From assembly GCA_022508265.1 (NCBI GenBank), contig JAFLVP010000002.1, forward strand, positions 1-32,439: 32,439 bases of DNA, read 5' to 3'. Position 1 is the first letter of the stretch. Every line of letters begins with the position of its first letter. Made by a program: the position numbers and the translations under genes. Source of the stretch: Clostridiales bacterium. GTDB lineage: Bacteria; Bacillota; Clostridia; Christensenellales; Borkfalkiaceae. A model generated the notes under the pieces. That model did no database searches, was not told the origin of the DNA, and saw nothing but the letters and a program-made list of their open reading frames with translations. This document shows positions 1-8,508 of this stretch, one piece after another.

Positions 1-71
1 TTTGCCTTGCAAACGGGGCAAACTTCTACGTCGTCCGCTACGATTTCACCGCAAACTGCACATCTTTTCAT
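1..71 (-). CDS. Zinc-ribbon / rubredoxin-like protein, N-terminal fragment
   Basis: Reading leftwards from the ATG at 69-71, the frame encodes MKRCAVCGEIVADDVEVCPV and then Cys-Lys-Ala before the window edge cuts it. Two CxxC pairs (CAVC and CPVC) about 14 residues apart are typical of a rubredoxin-like or zinc-ribbon knuckle that binds Fe or Zn. A ribosome binding site (CAGGAG) lies just upstream. Only 23 residues are visible, so the full protein could be a short zinc-ribbon protein or a larger enzyme with this N-terminal module, such as a rubrerythrin-type or flavin-dependent protein. The metal-binding knuckle is seen directly; any role is unknown. Confidence 0.6.
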   Translation of the reverse strand, partial: MKRCAVCGEIVADDVEVCPVCKA

Positions 72-112
72 AATTTTTCGACTCCTGTTTTTTTATATTT
101 TTAAGTAACTTT

Positions 113-141
113 ATATTATCACATTAAAGTGAAATTTACAA
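113..141 (-). promoter_or_regulatory. Possible promoter for the zinc-ribbon gene
   Basis: On the minus strand TTGTAA is followed after 17 nt by TAATAT. An overlapping TGTGATAAT could serve as an extended -10. The match is moderate. It sits about 40 nt upstream of the start codon. Confidence 0.35.
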
Positions 142-169
142 TTATTTAATGCAAGAAATTTACTTTATG

Positions 170-817
170 TTAAAAATTAACAATTTTTTCCAACTCTGAA
201 AACGAGGATACGAAGAGATTTCCGCCCGCCTCTTCAAGCTGTTTTCTGCTTCTGAACCCCCACAAAACGGAGGCGCAATCAAGTCCCGCATTTTTTGCCG
301 TTTCAATATCAGGCTCTCCGTCGCCGACAAAAAGACAATCTCCTCTTTCCACTTCAAATTTTTCCAAAATTTCGAAAACCGAGCTCGGATTTGGCTTCAA
401 AGGGCGGTACTCTGTCTGACCAAGTACTATGCTAAAGCCGAAATCAGCCAAAAATTTGGCAAAAACACGCTCCGTTGCCCCTTGAGGCTTGTTTGTAAGT
501 ATGGCAAGCTTAATTCCCGCATTTTTGAAATTTTGCAAAACTTCGCTCTCGTTCGGATAAAGACGGGTCAAATTATTGTCGCTTTTTGCATATCTGTTTG
601 TAAAATCTTTGTAAACTTTTTCAATAAATTCGGGGTCCTTTTGTCCCACTGCTCTCTCTATAAGCTTTCTTGCTCCGTCGCCTACGTACTCCAAAGTTCT
701 TTCGAGTGATATCTTGGGCAGTGAGAAATTTTTGAAAGTTTTGTTCAAATTTTCACATATGTCTTTTGATGTATCGAGGAGCGTTCCGTCCAAATCGAAG
801 ATTATTGCTTCGTACAT
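170..817 (-). CDS. HAD-superfamily phosphatase, phosphoglycolate phosphatase-like
   Basis: A 215-residue cytoplasmic phosphatase of the HAD superfamily with the C1 cap typical of the Gph/PgmB group. HAD motif I is FDLDGTLLDTS near the N-terminus (nucleophile and general acid/base Asp). Motif II is LAILTNK, motif III is the Lys in LKPNPSS, and motif IV is FVGDGEPD. Family members hydrolyse small phosphate esters such as 2-phosphoglycolate or pyrophosphate, but the substrate cannot be read from sequence. It starts only 4 nt after the argS stop codon and is therefore probably co-transcribed and translationally coupled with it. No clear terminator follows. Confidence 0.85.
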   Translation of the reverse strand: MYEAIIFDLDGTLLDTSKDICENLNKTFKNFSLPKISLERTLEYVGDGARKLIERAVGQKDPEFIEKVYKDFTNRYAKSDNNLTRLYPNESEVLQNFKNAGIKLAILTNKPQGATERVFAKFLADFGFSIVLGQTEYRPLKPNPSSVFEILEKFEVERGDCLFVGDGEPDIETAKNAGLDCASVLWGFRSRKQLEEAGGNLFVSSFSELEKIVNF

Positions 818-821
818 AAAA

Positions 822-2501
822 TCACATCTTTTCGGGGACGCCTATGCCGAGCAGTTTCAGCGCGTTTTCAAGCGTCTGCAAAGTAGCTTTTGTGAGCGCC
901 AAACGGAAGTTTTTCTCATCTTCTCCCGCCGTTAAAATCTTGCACTCGATATAGAATTTATTGAACTTTTGCGCGAGGTCCACGGCGTAGCGGGCAACTA
1001 ACGAGGGCTCGTATTTTTCGCCCGCCTCATTGACAACTTCGCCAAATGAAGCAAGCGTTTTTATAACTTCATACTCCTCTGCGTTGGGTTCGTAATTCCC
1101 GGGAAGGCTACCCTCCGTTCCACTCTTTGCAAGTACGGATTTTGCACGCGCGCAGGTGTACTGGACGTACACGCTCGTTTCGCCTTCGAAGCTTAAAACC
1201 TTGTCGTAAGAGAAAACTATATCCTTGATTTTATTGTTGTAGAGTGCGCCGAAAATAAGGGCTCCCATGCCCACCGTTTCGGCAATTTTTTCTTTATTGT
1301 CGGCGTCGGGGTTTTTCTCGCTGATAACCGCATACGCCTTTTCAACGCACTTTGAAATTACGTCCTCAAGCCAGACTACCTTGCCCTTTCTCGTGGACAT
1401 TGCGCCGTCTTCCAAGGAAACCATGCCGTAGGCAACGTGAATTAAATCCTTTGCCCACTCTTTGCCCATAAGCTCCAAGACCTTGAAAACCTGCTTGAAG
1501 TGCAAATTCTGCTGATATGCTACGACGTAGAGGCATTTATAGAAGTCGTAGGTATTCTTGCGGTAAATTGCGGCGGCAAGGTCGCGGGTTGCATACAGCG
1601 AGGCGCCGTCCGAACGCAAAATAAGGCAGGGCGGCATTGAGTACTCTTCCAAATCGACAATCTGCGCCCCCTCGCTCTCTTTAAGCAGTCCTTTTTCGCG
1701 CAGTTCGTCGACTACCGGCTGCATTTTATCGGTGTAGAACCTTTCGCCGGCGTAGCTGTCGAATTTGATATTGAGTTTTTCGTAGATTTTCTGAACGTAG
1801 CTTAATGTCATGCTCTTGAACCACTCAAACAGCTCGTTTGTCTCTTTATCCCCGCTCTCTATAAGGCGGAAATACTCGCGCGCCTCCTGCTCCATTTCGG
1901 GGGTTGCCTCCTCGTTGAAACGGACGTAGAGCGAGTTTATTGCGTGAATACCGCCCTTTTGGACCTCTTCCCTGTTTCCCCAATGCTTATACGCGCTTAT
2001 GAGCTTGCCAAACTGCGTGCCGTAGTCGCCCAAATGGTTGATTCCGACAACCTTATAGCCGAGAAAATTATAAATTTTATACAGCGAACCGCCTATAACC
2101 GTAGTGGACAGATGCCCGATATGGAAGGGCTTTGCGATATTTACCGAAGAATAGTCGATACATATGGTCTTGCCCTTACCGATATCAGACGAACCGTAAC
2201 TTGTGCCTTTTTCAACTATTTCGCAAATAACTTCGCGCGTAAGCCCTTGTTTATTGATTTTAAAGTTTACATAGCCGTTCACAGCCGAAACTTCGCTGAT
2301 AACGCCGTCGCAATCGTAGGAATTTTTAATACCTTCGGCAATCAGAGCGGGACTCTTCCTCAAAATTTTGGAAAATTTAAAGCAGGGCAGCGCATAATCG
2401 CCCATTTCCGTGTTTGGAGGAAATGCTATTGCGGAATAAATTTCCTCGCTTACTACGCCGTCGATTTTTATTCTTTCGGCAATATATTTTTTGTAATCCA
2501 T
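822..2501 (-). CDS. argS: Arginyl-tRNA synthetase
   Basis: A 559-residue class I aminoacyl-tRNA synthetase that charges tRNA-Arg with arginine in the cytoplasm. The N-terminal additional domain (about residues 1-85) is followed by the Rossmann catalytic core with the HIGH motif in AKPFHIGH (residues 127-130). The KMSKS-equivalent loop reads MSTRKGKVV, as is usual in ArgRS. The C-terminal helical anticodon-binding (DALR-type) domain includes YVQYTCARAKSVL and ends normally. Length is typical of the family. AAGGAAATTT precedes the ATG as ribosome binding site. The downstream gph gene follows after 4 nt. Confidence 0.97.
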   Translation of the reverse strand: MDYKKYIAERIKIDGVVSEEIYSAIAFPPNTEMGDYALPCFKFSKILRKSPALIAEGIKNSYDCDGVISEVSAVNGYVNFKINKQGLTREVICEIVEKGTSYGSSDIGKGKTICIDYSSVNIAKPFHIGHLSTTVIGGSLYKIYNFLGYKVVGINHLGDYGTQFGKLISAYKHWGNREEVQKGGIHAINSLYVRFNEEATPEMEQEAREYFRLIESGDKETNELFEWFKSMTLSYVQKIYEKLNIKFDSYAGERFYTDKMQPVVDELREKGLLKESEGAQIVDLEEYSMPPCLILRSDGASLYATRDLAAAIYRKNTYDFYKCLYVVAYQQNLHFKQVFKVLELMGKEWAKDLIHVAYGMVSLEDGAMSTRKGKVVWLEDVISKCVEKAYAVISEKNPDADNKEKIAETVGMGALIFGALYNNKIKDIVFSYDKVLSFEGETSVYVQYTCARAKSVLAKSGTEGSLPGNYEPNAEEYEVIKTLASFGEVVNEAGEKYEPSLVARYAVDLAQKFNKFYIECKILTAGEDEKNFRLALTKATLQTLENALKLLGIGVPEKM

Positions 2502-2581
2502 AAATTTCCTTTTCTTGATATAGCTTATAGCAAAATTTTACTATAAAAATGCAAAATAATCAAGTTTAAGCGTCAATTGTT

Positions 2582-2610
2582 TTGATTATTTTGAACTTTT
2601 ATATTATAAT
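2582..2610 (+). promoter_or_regulatory. Sigma-A type promoter of ychF
   Basis: TTGATT (2582-2587), a 17-nt spacer and TATAAT (2605-2610) lie in the divergent argS/ychF intergenic region. The expected transcript starts about 25 nt before the ychF ATG. The ychF ribosome binding site is weak (CAGGAT). Confidence 0.8.
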
Positions 2611-2641
2611 TTAGAAAAACAATTCAGGATAGACAAATCAA

Positions 2642-3742
2642 ATGAAATTAGGTGTTGTAGGACTTCCCAACGTAGGAAAATCCACTCTTTTCAATGCGAT
2701 AACACATGCGGGCGCAGAGGCGGCGAATTACCCCTTCTGCACAATCGAACCCAACGTAGGCGTCGTAACCGTGCCCGACGAGCGGCTCGACAAGCTCGCG
2801 GCTTTGTATGCAAGTAAAAAAGTTACCCCGGCTATCGTTGAATTCGTCGATATTGCGGGACTTGTAAAAGGCGCGTCCAAGGGCGAAGGCTTGGGGAACA
2901 AGTTCCTCTCGCATGTGCGCGAGTGCGACGCAATCGTTCACGTAGTACGCTGTTTCGAGGATGAAAATATTACGCACGTAAGCGGAAAAATCGACCCCGT
3001 TGCAGATATTCAGACCATTACGCTTGAGCTCATTCTCTCCGATATTGAAGCTGTCAACAAGCGTCAGGACAGAATACGCAATGTTGCGCGCGGAGGTTCA
3101 AACAAAGAAGCTGCCGCAGAGTTTGCGTTTTTGGAGAGACTTGAAAAGTTCTTGAGCGAGGAAAAGCCCGCCCGCCTTTTCGAGTGTTCGGACGACGAAA
3201 AACCGCTTTTGGACAACCTTTTCCTGCTCACGGCAAAGCCTGTAATTTACGCGGCGAATATCTCTGAATTCGATATGGGCAAATCTGAAAACGATATTCC
3301 TCTCGTCTGCACTGTTAAGGAATATGCAAAAAAAGAGGACAGCGAGGTTCTCGTTATCTGTGCCAAGACCGAGGAAGAACTTTCAATGATGTCCGAAGAG
3401 GACAGCGCTATGTTTTTGGAAGAGCTTGGACTTCAAGAGAGCGGACTCAACAGACTTATTAAAAAGAGCTATTCTCTTCTCGGACTTATCTCCTATCTCA
3501 CTGCGGGCGAAAAAGAGACGCGTGCCTGGACGATTGTCAAGGGCACGAAGGCTCCTCAGGCGGCGGGAAAAATTCATACCGACTTTGAAAAGGGCTTTAT
3601 CCGCGCCGAAGTCGTTGAGTGGCAGACTCTTTTAGAGTGCGGCGGACTCACGGGCGCACGCGAAAAAGGCAAGGTGCGTTCGGAAGGTAAGGAATACGTC
3701 ATCAAAGACGGCGATGTAGTTTTATTCAGATTTAACGTGTAA
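2642..3742 (+). CDS. ychF: Redox-regulated ATPase YchF (Obg-family P-loop protein)
   Basis: A 366-residue translation-associated P-loop NTPase of the Obg/YchF group, which prefers ATP to GTP and binds ribosomes. G1 is GLPNVGKS (residues 7-14), the switch region contains YPFCTIEPNVG, and G3 is DIAGLVKGASKGEGLGNKFL. The G4 position reads NISE rather than a GTP-specific NKxD, as expected for ATP-preferring YchF. An inserted helical region (about 130-200) and a C-terminal TGS domain (ending GDVVLFRFNV) complete the usual length. It is a single-gene unit with its own promoter and a downstream GC-rich hairpin. Confidence 0.97.
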   Translation: MKLGVVGLPNVGKSTLFNAITHAGAEAANYPFCTIEPNVGVVTVPDERLDKLAALYASKKVTPAIVEFVDIAGLVKGASKGEGLGNKFLSHVRECDAIVHVVRCFEDENITHVSGKIDPVADIQTITLELILSDIEAVNKRQDRIRNVARGGSNKEAAAEFAFLERLEKFLSEEKPARLFECSDDEKPLLDNLFLLTAKPVIYAANISEFDMGKSENDIPLVCTVKEYAKKEDSEVLVICAKTEEELSMMSEEDSAMFLEELGLQESGLNRLIKKSYSLLGLISYLTAGEKETRAWTIVKGTKAPQAAGKIHTDFEKGFIRAEVVEWQTLLECGGLTGAREKGKVRSEGKEYVIKDGDVVLFRFNV

Positions 3743-3760
3743 ATTTTAGTAAATTTTAAC

Positions 3761-3784
3761 GGCGGGCGCAATCTTGCGCCCGCC
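3761..3784 (+). terminator. GC-rich hairpin after ychF
   Basis: GGCGGGCGCA and TGCGCCCGCC form a 10-bp stem with an ATCT loop, 18 nt after the ychF stop. The following tract (GCTTATTATC) is only weakly T-rich, so termination may be incomplete. Confidence 0.65.
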
Positions 3785-3820
3785 GCTTATTATCAAATCC
3801 AAATAGCTACTTAACAAAAT

Positions 3821-4849
3821 TCAAATAAGCGCATCTCCGTTGTCCGTCCAAATTACGATTCTGCCGTCAGAGTAATGCCAGAACCTGCCGACATCCACTC
3901 CGCCGACAAAAGGATTTTCTTCACTGTAATCGTAGCGCTTGGCCTCTAAAAAATAAGTATCGAAATAAGTATGAGAATACTTAAACTCAATTAAATTCCA
4001 CTGCACCGCGGTTCCCTTATAGAAGATAAATTCAAGGCTTTTACAGCCCTCGAATGCATTGGCACCGACAAGAGCAACACTTGCGGGCATAATTATTCTT
4101 TCCAAACCGCTGCAATCGCCGAACGCATAGCCTTCTATAGTAATCACGCCCTCAGGTATGGTTAATCTTGTAAGACCGACACAATAGGCAAACGCACCTT
4201 GCCCTATATAAGTTACGCTGTCGGGTATTTCTATATTTTTAAGCTCTCTGCAACCGTAGAATGCATAATAGCCGATGTTATCTACACTTCCGTCTGAAGG
4301 AATTTTGCTGTTTTTGCAACCTAAAATCAAAGTTTTAGTTTCCGTTTGAATTAAACAGTTTCCCGCGCTATGATAGAATGCGTTATCTCTTGAAACGGTT
4401 ATATATTCAAGACTGCCACAATTTCGGAAAGCGCTGTCGCCGATATAAGCAATTCCTGCGTGAATTTCTACGCTTGAAATATTGCACCCCTCAAACGTAC
4501 AGTTCTCGATTGAAGTAACACCAGCGGGTATATTTACCTTTGCAAGATTAGTGCAATAATGGAACGCACCTACTTTGATGGTGGTTACGCTATCGGGAAT
4601 TTCTACACTTTCAAGGTTTTTACAGTCCTCGAACGCCCACTCACCGATTGAAATTACGGGTTCATTTTTGAAAGTTGCAGGTATGGTTATCTTCTTTGCC
4701 GAATTGTCTTTACGCTTTGCCACCTCGTACCCGCCGTCTATTTTGGTATATTCCAAAACGCCGTCTGTTAAAGAGCACGCAGGCAGTGCAAACGCACAGC
4801 CGATAATGCAGACGAAAGATAATATAACTGCCAAAAGTTTATTTTTCAT
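3821..4849 (-). CDS. BspA-type leucine-rich-repeat lipoprotein (LRR_5)
   Basis: A 342-residue surface lipoprotein. A lipoprotein signal peptide ends in the lipobox LPAC (Cys25), so the mature protein should be lipid-anchored outside the membrane. Residues from about 55 to 290 are tandem 22-24-residue repeats of the Treponema pallidum/BspA LRR_5 type, with the cores ESVEIPDSVTTI, AKVNIPAGVTSI, KNIEIPDSVTYI and TRLTIPEGVITI and linkers of the AFxxC type. Such proteins often bind host or surface ligands, but no partner is evident here. GGAGG precedes the ATG. The gap terminator lies only about 25 nt upstream, leaving little room for a separate promoter. Confidence 0.88.
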   Translation of the reverse strand: MKNKLLAVILSFVCIIGCAFALPACSLTDGVLEYTKIDGGYEVAKRKDNSAKKITIPATFKNEPVISIGEWAFEDCKNLESVEIPDSVTTIKVGAFHYCTNLAKVNIPAGVTSIENCTFEGCNISSVEIHAGIAYIGDSAFRNCGSLEYITVSRDNAFYHSAGNCLIQTETKTLILGCKNSKIPSDGSVDNIGYYAFYGCRELKNIEIPDSVTYIGQGAFAYCVGLTRLTIPEGVITIEGYAFGDCSGLERIIMPASVALVGANAFEGCKSLEFIFYKGTAVQWNLIEFKYSHTYFDTYFLEAKRYDYSEENPFVGGVDVGRFWHYSDGRIVIWTDNGDALI

Positions 4850-4871
4850 TGGTTGCCTCCGCTATAAATGT

Positions 4872-4896
4872 AAAAAAAGCCCGAGATACCTCGGGC
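4872..4896 (-). terminator. Rho-independent terminator of gap
   Basis: On the minus strand a 7-bp stem (GCCCGAG / CTCGGGC, loop GTAT) is followed by seven T residues, 14 nt after the gap stop codon. Confidence 0.9.
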
Positions 4897-4909
4897 CTTT
4901 TAAAACGAA

Positions 4910-5935
4910 TTACTTTAATTCAGCGAAATACTTGATTGTTCTGACCATCTGCGAGGTGTACGAGTTTTCGTTGTCGTACCAGGAAACAACCTTAACAAGA
5001 GTGTTGCCGTCGCCGAGGTCCATGCACTTCGTCTGGGTAGCGTCGAACAATGAACCGTAGGTAATGCCGATAACGTCGGAAGAAACGATTTCCTCTTCGG
5101 TATAGCCGTAGGAGCCGTTGGATTTAGCAGCGGCTACCTTCATTGCCTCGTTTACGCTCTTTGCGTCAACCTTGCCTTCGCAAACTGCGATAAGCTGAGT
5201 GAGCGAACCGGTGGGAACGGGAACGCGCTGTGCGCATCCGTCGAGAACGCCGTTGAGCTCGGGAATAACGAGTCCGATTGCCTTAGCTGCGCCCGTGGAG
5301 TTGGGAACAATATTGACAGCCGCTGCTCTTGCTCTTCTCAAATCGCCCTTGCGGTGAGGTCCGTCGAGAACCATCTGGTCGCCGGTGTAAGCGTGGATAG
5401 TCGTCATATAGCCCTTCTTGATGTTGCAGAGCTTGTTTAAAGCGTCTGCCATGGGTGCAAGGCAGTTCGTGGTGCAGCTTGCAGCCGAAATGACGGTGTC
5501 GCTCGCCTTTAATGTCTTTTCGTTTACGCTGTAAACGACTGTGGGCAAATCGTTGCCTGCGGGAGCGGAAATAACGCATTTTTTAGCGCCCGCTTTGATA
5601 TGAGCGGAAGCCTTGTCTTTGGAGCAGTAGAAACCCGTGCACTCGAGTACTACGTCTACTTTGAGGTCCTTCCAAGGAAGGTTGACTGCGTCTTTTTCTG
5701 CATAGATTTTGATTGTTTTGCCGTTTACGGTGATGGAATCCTCGCCCGCAACAACGGATTCTGCGTACTTATATCTGCCCTGTGCGGAATCGTACTTCAA
5801 AAGATGAGCGAGCATTACGGGGCTCGTTAAATCGTTGATAGCAACGATTTCGTACCCTTCAGCGTCGAACATCTGTCTGAACGCAAGACGACCAATACGA
5901 CCGAAGCCGTTAATTGCAACTTTTACATTTGCCAT
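4910..5935 (-). CDS. gap: Glyceraldehyde-3-phosphate dehydrogenase (NAD-dependent, type I)
   Basis: A 341-residue cytoplasmic glycolytic enzyme that oxidises glyceraldehyde 3-phosphate to 1,3-bisphosphoglycerate. The NAD-binding Rossmann start is INGFGRIGR, with Asp35 in AINDL suggesting NAD preference. The catalytic segment is [12 protein letters not shown] with Cys154, and the partner His181 lies in [10 protein letters not shown]. The C-terminal [13 protein letters not shown] signature is present. Length is usual. The start is fixed by GGAGG about 8 nt upstream and by the family-typical N-terminus. It has its own consensus promoter and a strong terminator, and is divergent from fba, another glycolytic gene. 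Confidence 0.97.
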   Translation of the reverse strand: MANVKVAINGFGRIGRLAFRQMFDAEGYEIVAINDLTSPVMLAHLLKYDSAQGRYKYAESVVAGEDSITVNGKTIKIYAEKDAVNLPWKDLKVDVVLECTGFYCSKDKASAHIKAGAKKCVISAPAGNDLPTVVYSVNEKTLKASDTVISAASCTTNCLAPMADALNKLCNIKKGYMTTIHAYTGDQMVLDGPHRKGDLRRARAAAVNIVPNSTGAAKAIGLVIPELNGVLDGCAQRVPVPTGSLTQLIAVCEGKVDAKSVNEAMKVAAAKSNGSYGYTEEEIVSSDVIGITYGSLFDATQTKCMDLGDGNTLVKVVSWYDNENSYTSQMVRTIKYFAELK

Positions 5936-6034
5936 AATAGAGTTCCTCCGAATTTTAAATATATTTTTACTTTTTAGGAAATTCCTATCGGCACGAATCT
6001 ACGTCCGAGCCCAAATTCGCCTATAATCAATATA

Positions 6035-6063
6035 ATTATATCAAATTCAGCAAATCAAGTCAA
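6035..6063 (-). promoter_or_regulatory. Promoter of gap
   Basis: On the minus strand TTGACT (6058-6063), a 17-nt spacer and TATAAT (6035-6040). The leader to the gap ATG is about 90 nt. It contains a partly self-complementary stretch (GGCGAAT with ATTCGTGCC), but I recognise no riboswitch. Confidence 0.88.
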
Positions 6064-6126
6064 TATTTCAACACTAAATTTACCCTGCGAATTTCCAAGA
6101 ATTTACAAATATTTTTGCCGATTAGC

Positions 6127-6155
6127 TTGAAATTTATTCCACAATCATTTATACT
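6127..6155 (+). promoter_or_regulatory. Promoter of fba
   Basis: TTGAAA (6127-6132), a 17-nt spacer and TATACT (6150-6155). The leader is about 40 nt and carries a strong GAGGAGG ribosome binding site at 6191-6197. Confidence 0.82.
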
Positions 6156-6202
6156 TAATTAAGGTATAAAATATATCAATAATATGTATTGAGGAGGAAA
6201 TT

Positions 6203-7069
6203 ATGGCACTTGTTTCGGCAAAAGAAATGCTTGAAAAAGCGAGAGACGGCAAATATGCCGTCGGACAGTTCAATATCAACAATTTAGAGTGGACAAAATG
6301 CATTTTGCAGACGGCGGAAGAATTGAAATCTCCGGTTATTCTCGGCGTTTCGGAAGGCGCGGGCAAATATATGACCGGCTTTAAGACGGTTGCATCTATG
6401 GTTAAAGCCATGATTGAAGAGCTTAAAATTACCGTTCCCGTTGCACTTCATCTCGACCACGGCACATACGAGGGCTGCTATAAATGTATCGAAGCAGGCT
6501 TCTCTTCCATTATGTTCGACGGCTCCCACTTCCCCATCGAGGAAAACGTTGCAAAGACCAAAGAGCTTGTTGAAGTCTGCAAGAAAAAGGGGTTAAGCCT
6601 TGAAGCAGAGGTCGGCGCTATCGGCGGCGAGGAAGACGGCGTTATCGGCAGGGGCGAGTGCGCAGACCCCGACGAGTGCAAGAAGATTGCAGATTTGGGC
6701 GTAACAATGCTTGCGGCAGGTATAGGAAACATTCACGGTAAGTATCCCGCCGATTGGCCCGGCTTGAGCTTTGAAACGCTTGCGGCTGTAAACGATAAGG
6801 TTGGCAATATGCCCCTCGTTCTCCACGGCGGCACGGGTATTCCCACCGATATGATTAAAAAGGCTATCTCTTTGGGCGTTGCAAAAATCAACGTAAATAC
6901 CGAGTGCCAGCTTGCTTTCCAGGAAGCTACGAGAAAGTATATCGAAGAGGGTAAAGATTTGGTTGGCAAGGGATTCGACCCCCGCAAACTGCTTGCGCCC
7001 GGCTGTGAGGCAATTAAGGCTACCGTAAAGACCAAAATGGAAATTTTCGGAAGCATAGGCAAAGCGTAA
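6203..7069 (+). CDS. fba: Class II fructose-1,6-bisphosphate aldolase
   Basis: A 288-residue zinc-dependent aldolase that interconverts fructose 1,6-bisphosphate with dihydroxyacetone phosphate and glyceraldehyde 3-phosphate. Class II signatures are ALHLDHGTYEG (catalytic Asp85 and zinc ligand His86), FDGSHFPIEENV, the zinc-ligand region GIGNIHGKYP and VLHGGTGIPTDMIKKAI, followed by phosphate-binding GVAKINVNTE. Length and ends are usual for the family. It sits divergent from gap, with its own promoter, an excellent Shine-Dalgarno and a terminator, so the two glycolytic genes share a control region. Confidence 0.97.
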   Translation: MALVSAKEMLEKARDGKYAVGQFNINNLEWTKCILQTAEELKSPVILGVSEGAGKYMTGFKTVASMVKAMIEELKITVPVALHLDHGTYEGCYKCIEAGFSSIMFDGSHFPIEENVAKTKELVEVCKKKGLSLEAEVGAIGGEEDGVIGRGECADPDECKKIADLGVTMLAAGIGNIHGKYPADWPGLSFETLAAVNDKVGNMPLVLHGGTGIPTDMIKKAISLGVAKINVNTECQLAFQEATRKYIEEGKDLVGKGFDPRKLLAPGCEAIKATVKTKMEIFGSIGKA

Positions 7070-7083
7070 AACAGTATCAAAAG

Positions 7084-7112
7084 CCCCGCGACAACCGCGG
7101 GGTTATTTTTTT
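7084..7112 (+). terminator. Terminator of fba
   Basis: CCCCGCG and CGCGGGG form a 7-bp stem with a 5-nt loop, followed by TTATTTTTTT. Confidence 0.92.
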
Positions 7113-7135
7113 GCGGTTTGCACATACTTAACCGT

Positions 7136-7549
7136 ATGAAAAAGAAATTATATTTGCTTGCCGTAATATTCTGTGCTTCCCTCCTCCTTTTTCCCGCCTG
7201 CGGTATGGATATGCAAAGCTCTTTAAAGACGATAACAATGCCGTATATCGCCGAATACGAGTGCGTTGAAGCAAGGCTCGGGAACGAAGATTTACTCAAA
7301 AAATACGATTATTTCTATATTACGCTTTTAAATAAAGATGAGTTCGAGGTCAGTTTTAAAGAAAAAGACGGCAAACGCTCGACTTTTAAAGGCGGGTATT
7401 CCCTTGACCCCAAAACCCGCGAACTTACGGGCGAGATCGGTGTGCTCGGGTTTAAGTACAAGGAGAGCGTTATAGTCAAAAACGGCCAATTTGTAATTGA
7501 AAAGAATTTGGGTCCTTTCCCGCTATATATGAAATTCAAAGTCAGATAA
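7136..7549 (+). CDS. Small predicted lipoprotein of unknown function
   Basis: 137 residues from the ATG at 7136. This start is chosen over an in-frame TTG at 7118 because it gives a clean lipoprotein signal (MKKKLYLLAVIFC..., lipobox FPAC with Cys22). The mature part is charged and looks beta-rich (EFEVSFKEKDGKRSTFKGGY...). I recognise no family. There is no ribosome binding site, and the fba terminator ends only 24 nt upstream. A CATACT element stands 7 nt before the ATG, so the mRNA may be leaderless or the gene may depend on read-through. It converges with dapF on a shared terminator. Confidence 0.7.
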   Translation: MKKKLYLLAVIFCASLLLFPACGMDMQSSLKTITMPYIAEYECVEARLGNEDLLKKYDYFYITLLNKDEFEVSFKEKDGKRSTFKGGYSLDPKTRELTGEIGVLGFKYKESVIVKNGQFVIEKNLGPFPLYMKFKVR

Positions 7550-7578
7550 AAAAAGGCGCGATGTTTTCGCGCCTTTTT
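7547..7578. terminator. Bidirectional terminator between the lipoprotein gene and dapF
   Basis: GGCGCGA and TCGCGCC form a stem with a 5-nt loop, flanked by A-run and T-run so that it can serve both convergent genes. Confidence 0.9.
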
Positions 7579-7595
7579 GTATTTATTAAGATACT

Positions 7596-8429
7596 TTAAA
7601 TTTCAATCTCGCCGGTAAAAGCAAGGGTTGCGCCGCCCGTCATATAGACCGCGTCGTCCGTGTAGATAATTTTCAGATCTCCGCCCAAGAGGGAAACCGT
7701 AACCTCCTCGCCCTTTTTCGAGTAGCCGTTTAAACAGGAGGCGACTACCGCCGCACACGCGCCCGTTCCGCAGGCGAGCGTTTCGCCGCTCCCACGCTCC
7801 CAAACGCGCATTTTTAAACGGTTTTTGCCCAGAACCTTGATAAATTCAACATTTACTCTCTCGGGGAAAGTCGGGTGATTTTCTATAAGTCTGCCCACTC
7901 CTTCGACGTCCGCCGTGTCGGGGTCATCAAATATAACGCAGTGCGGGTTGCCCATTGAAACAAGGGTAACTTCGTAGGTTTCGGAACCTATATTTAAAGG
8001 CTCTGCAACGACTTTTTCGCCCGTAAAGGTTGAGGGGATTTTTTGCGCGGCAAGCTCCGCCTTGCCCATATTGACTTTTACTTCCGAAACGAGGTTGTCT
8101 TTATCAAGCGTGAATTGAAGCTTTTTAATGCCCGAAAGTGTTTCCACCGTGCAGCTGTCGCCCTTAATATAGCCCAAATCGTGCGCGAGCTTTCCCACGC
8201 ACCTTATGCCGTTGCCGCACATCTTCCCTTCCGAACCGTCTGCGTTGAACATTCGCATTTTGCAGTCCGCTATATCCGACTTGCAGAGAAGTATTATACC
8301 GTCTCCGCCTATTGAAAAGTGCCTGTCGGACAGTTTTTTAGAGAGCTCGCCTAAATTTTCGAGCTCTCCTTTCATACAGTCAAAATATATGTAGTCGTTG
8401 CCTATCCCGTGCATTTTATAAAATTTCAT
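7596..8429 (-). CDS. dapF: Diaminopimelate epimerase
   Basis: 277 residues from the ATG at 8429, where the family-typical N-terminus MKFYKMHGIGNDYIYFD begins; the longer frame starts at a TTG and adds an unrelated stretch. It is a cofactor-independent epimerase that converts LL- to meso-diaminopimelate for lysine and peptidoglycan synthesis. The two catalytic cysteines lie in MCGNGIRCVG (Cys71) and in ETLACGTGACA (about residue 220), the signatures of the two pseudo-symmetric halves. Length is normal. There is no Shine-Dalgarno, and the -10 box lies only 7 nt before the ATG. Confidence 0.96.
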   Translation of the reverse strand: MKFYKMHGIGNDYIYFDCMKGELENLGELSKKLSDRHFSIGGDGIILLCKSDIADCKMRMFNADGSEGKMCGNGIRCVGKLAHDLGYIKGDSCTVETLSGIKKLQFTLDKDNLVSEVKVNMGKAELAAQKIPSTFTGEKVVAEPLNIGSETYEVTLVSMGNPHCVIFDDPDTADVEGVGRLIENHPTFPERVNVEFIKVLGKNRLKMRVWERGSGETLACGTGACAAVVASCLNGYSKKGEEVTVSLLGGDLKIIYTDDAVYMTGGATLAFTGEIEI

Positions 8430-8436
8430 CACTTTT

Positions 8437-8465
8437 ATTATATACTTTTGGAAAAGAGATTGCAA
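8437..8465 (-). promoter_or_regulatory. Promoter of dapF, placed for a leaderless transcript
   Basis: On the minus strand TTGCAA (8460-8465), a 17-nt spacer and TATAAT (8437-8442). The ATG begins 7 nt after the -10 box, where transcription is expected to start. Confidence 0.75.
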
Positions 8466-8473
8466 ATAAATTA

Positions 8474-8502
8474 TTGACAAATGAATTTTTATACTACACA
8501 AT
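8474..8502 (+). promoter_or_regulatory. Probable promoter of the ECF sigma operon
   Basis: TTGACA (8474-8479), a 17-nt spacer and CACAAT (8497-8502). The -10 box is imperfect. The sigma ATG lies 6 nt further on and has no ribosome binding site. Confidence 0.55.
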
Positions 8503-8508
8503 GTAAAT

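Noticed and set aside
1944-2546. A 200-codon plus-strand frame inside argS
   Set aside because: Fully antisense to a well-supported synthetase, with no domain and no start signal.
6733-7299. A minus-strand frame of 188 codons opposite the fba 3' end and its terminator
   Set aside because: It crosses a strong terminator and a lipoprotein gene on the other strand. There is no recognisable protein.
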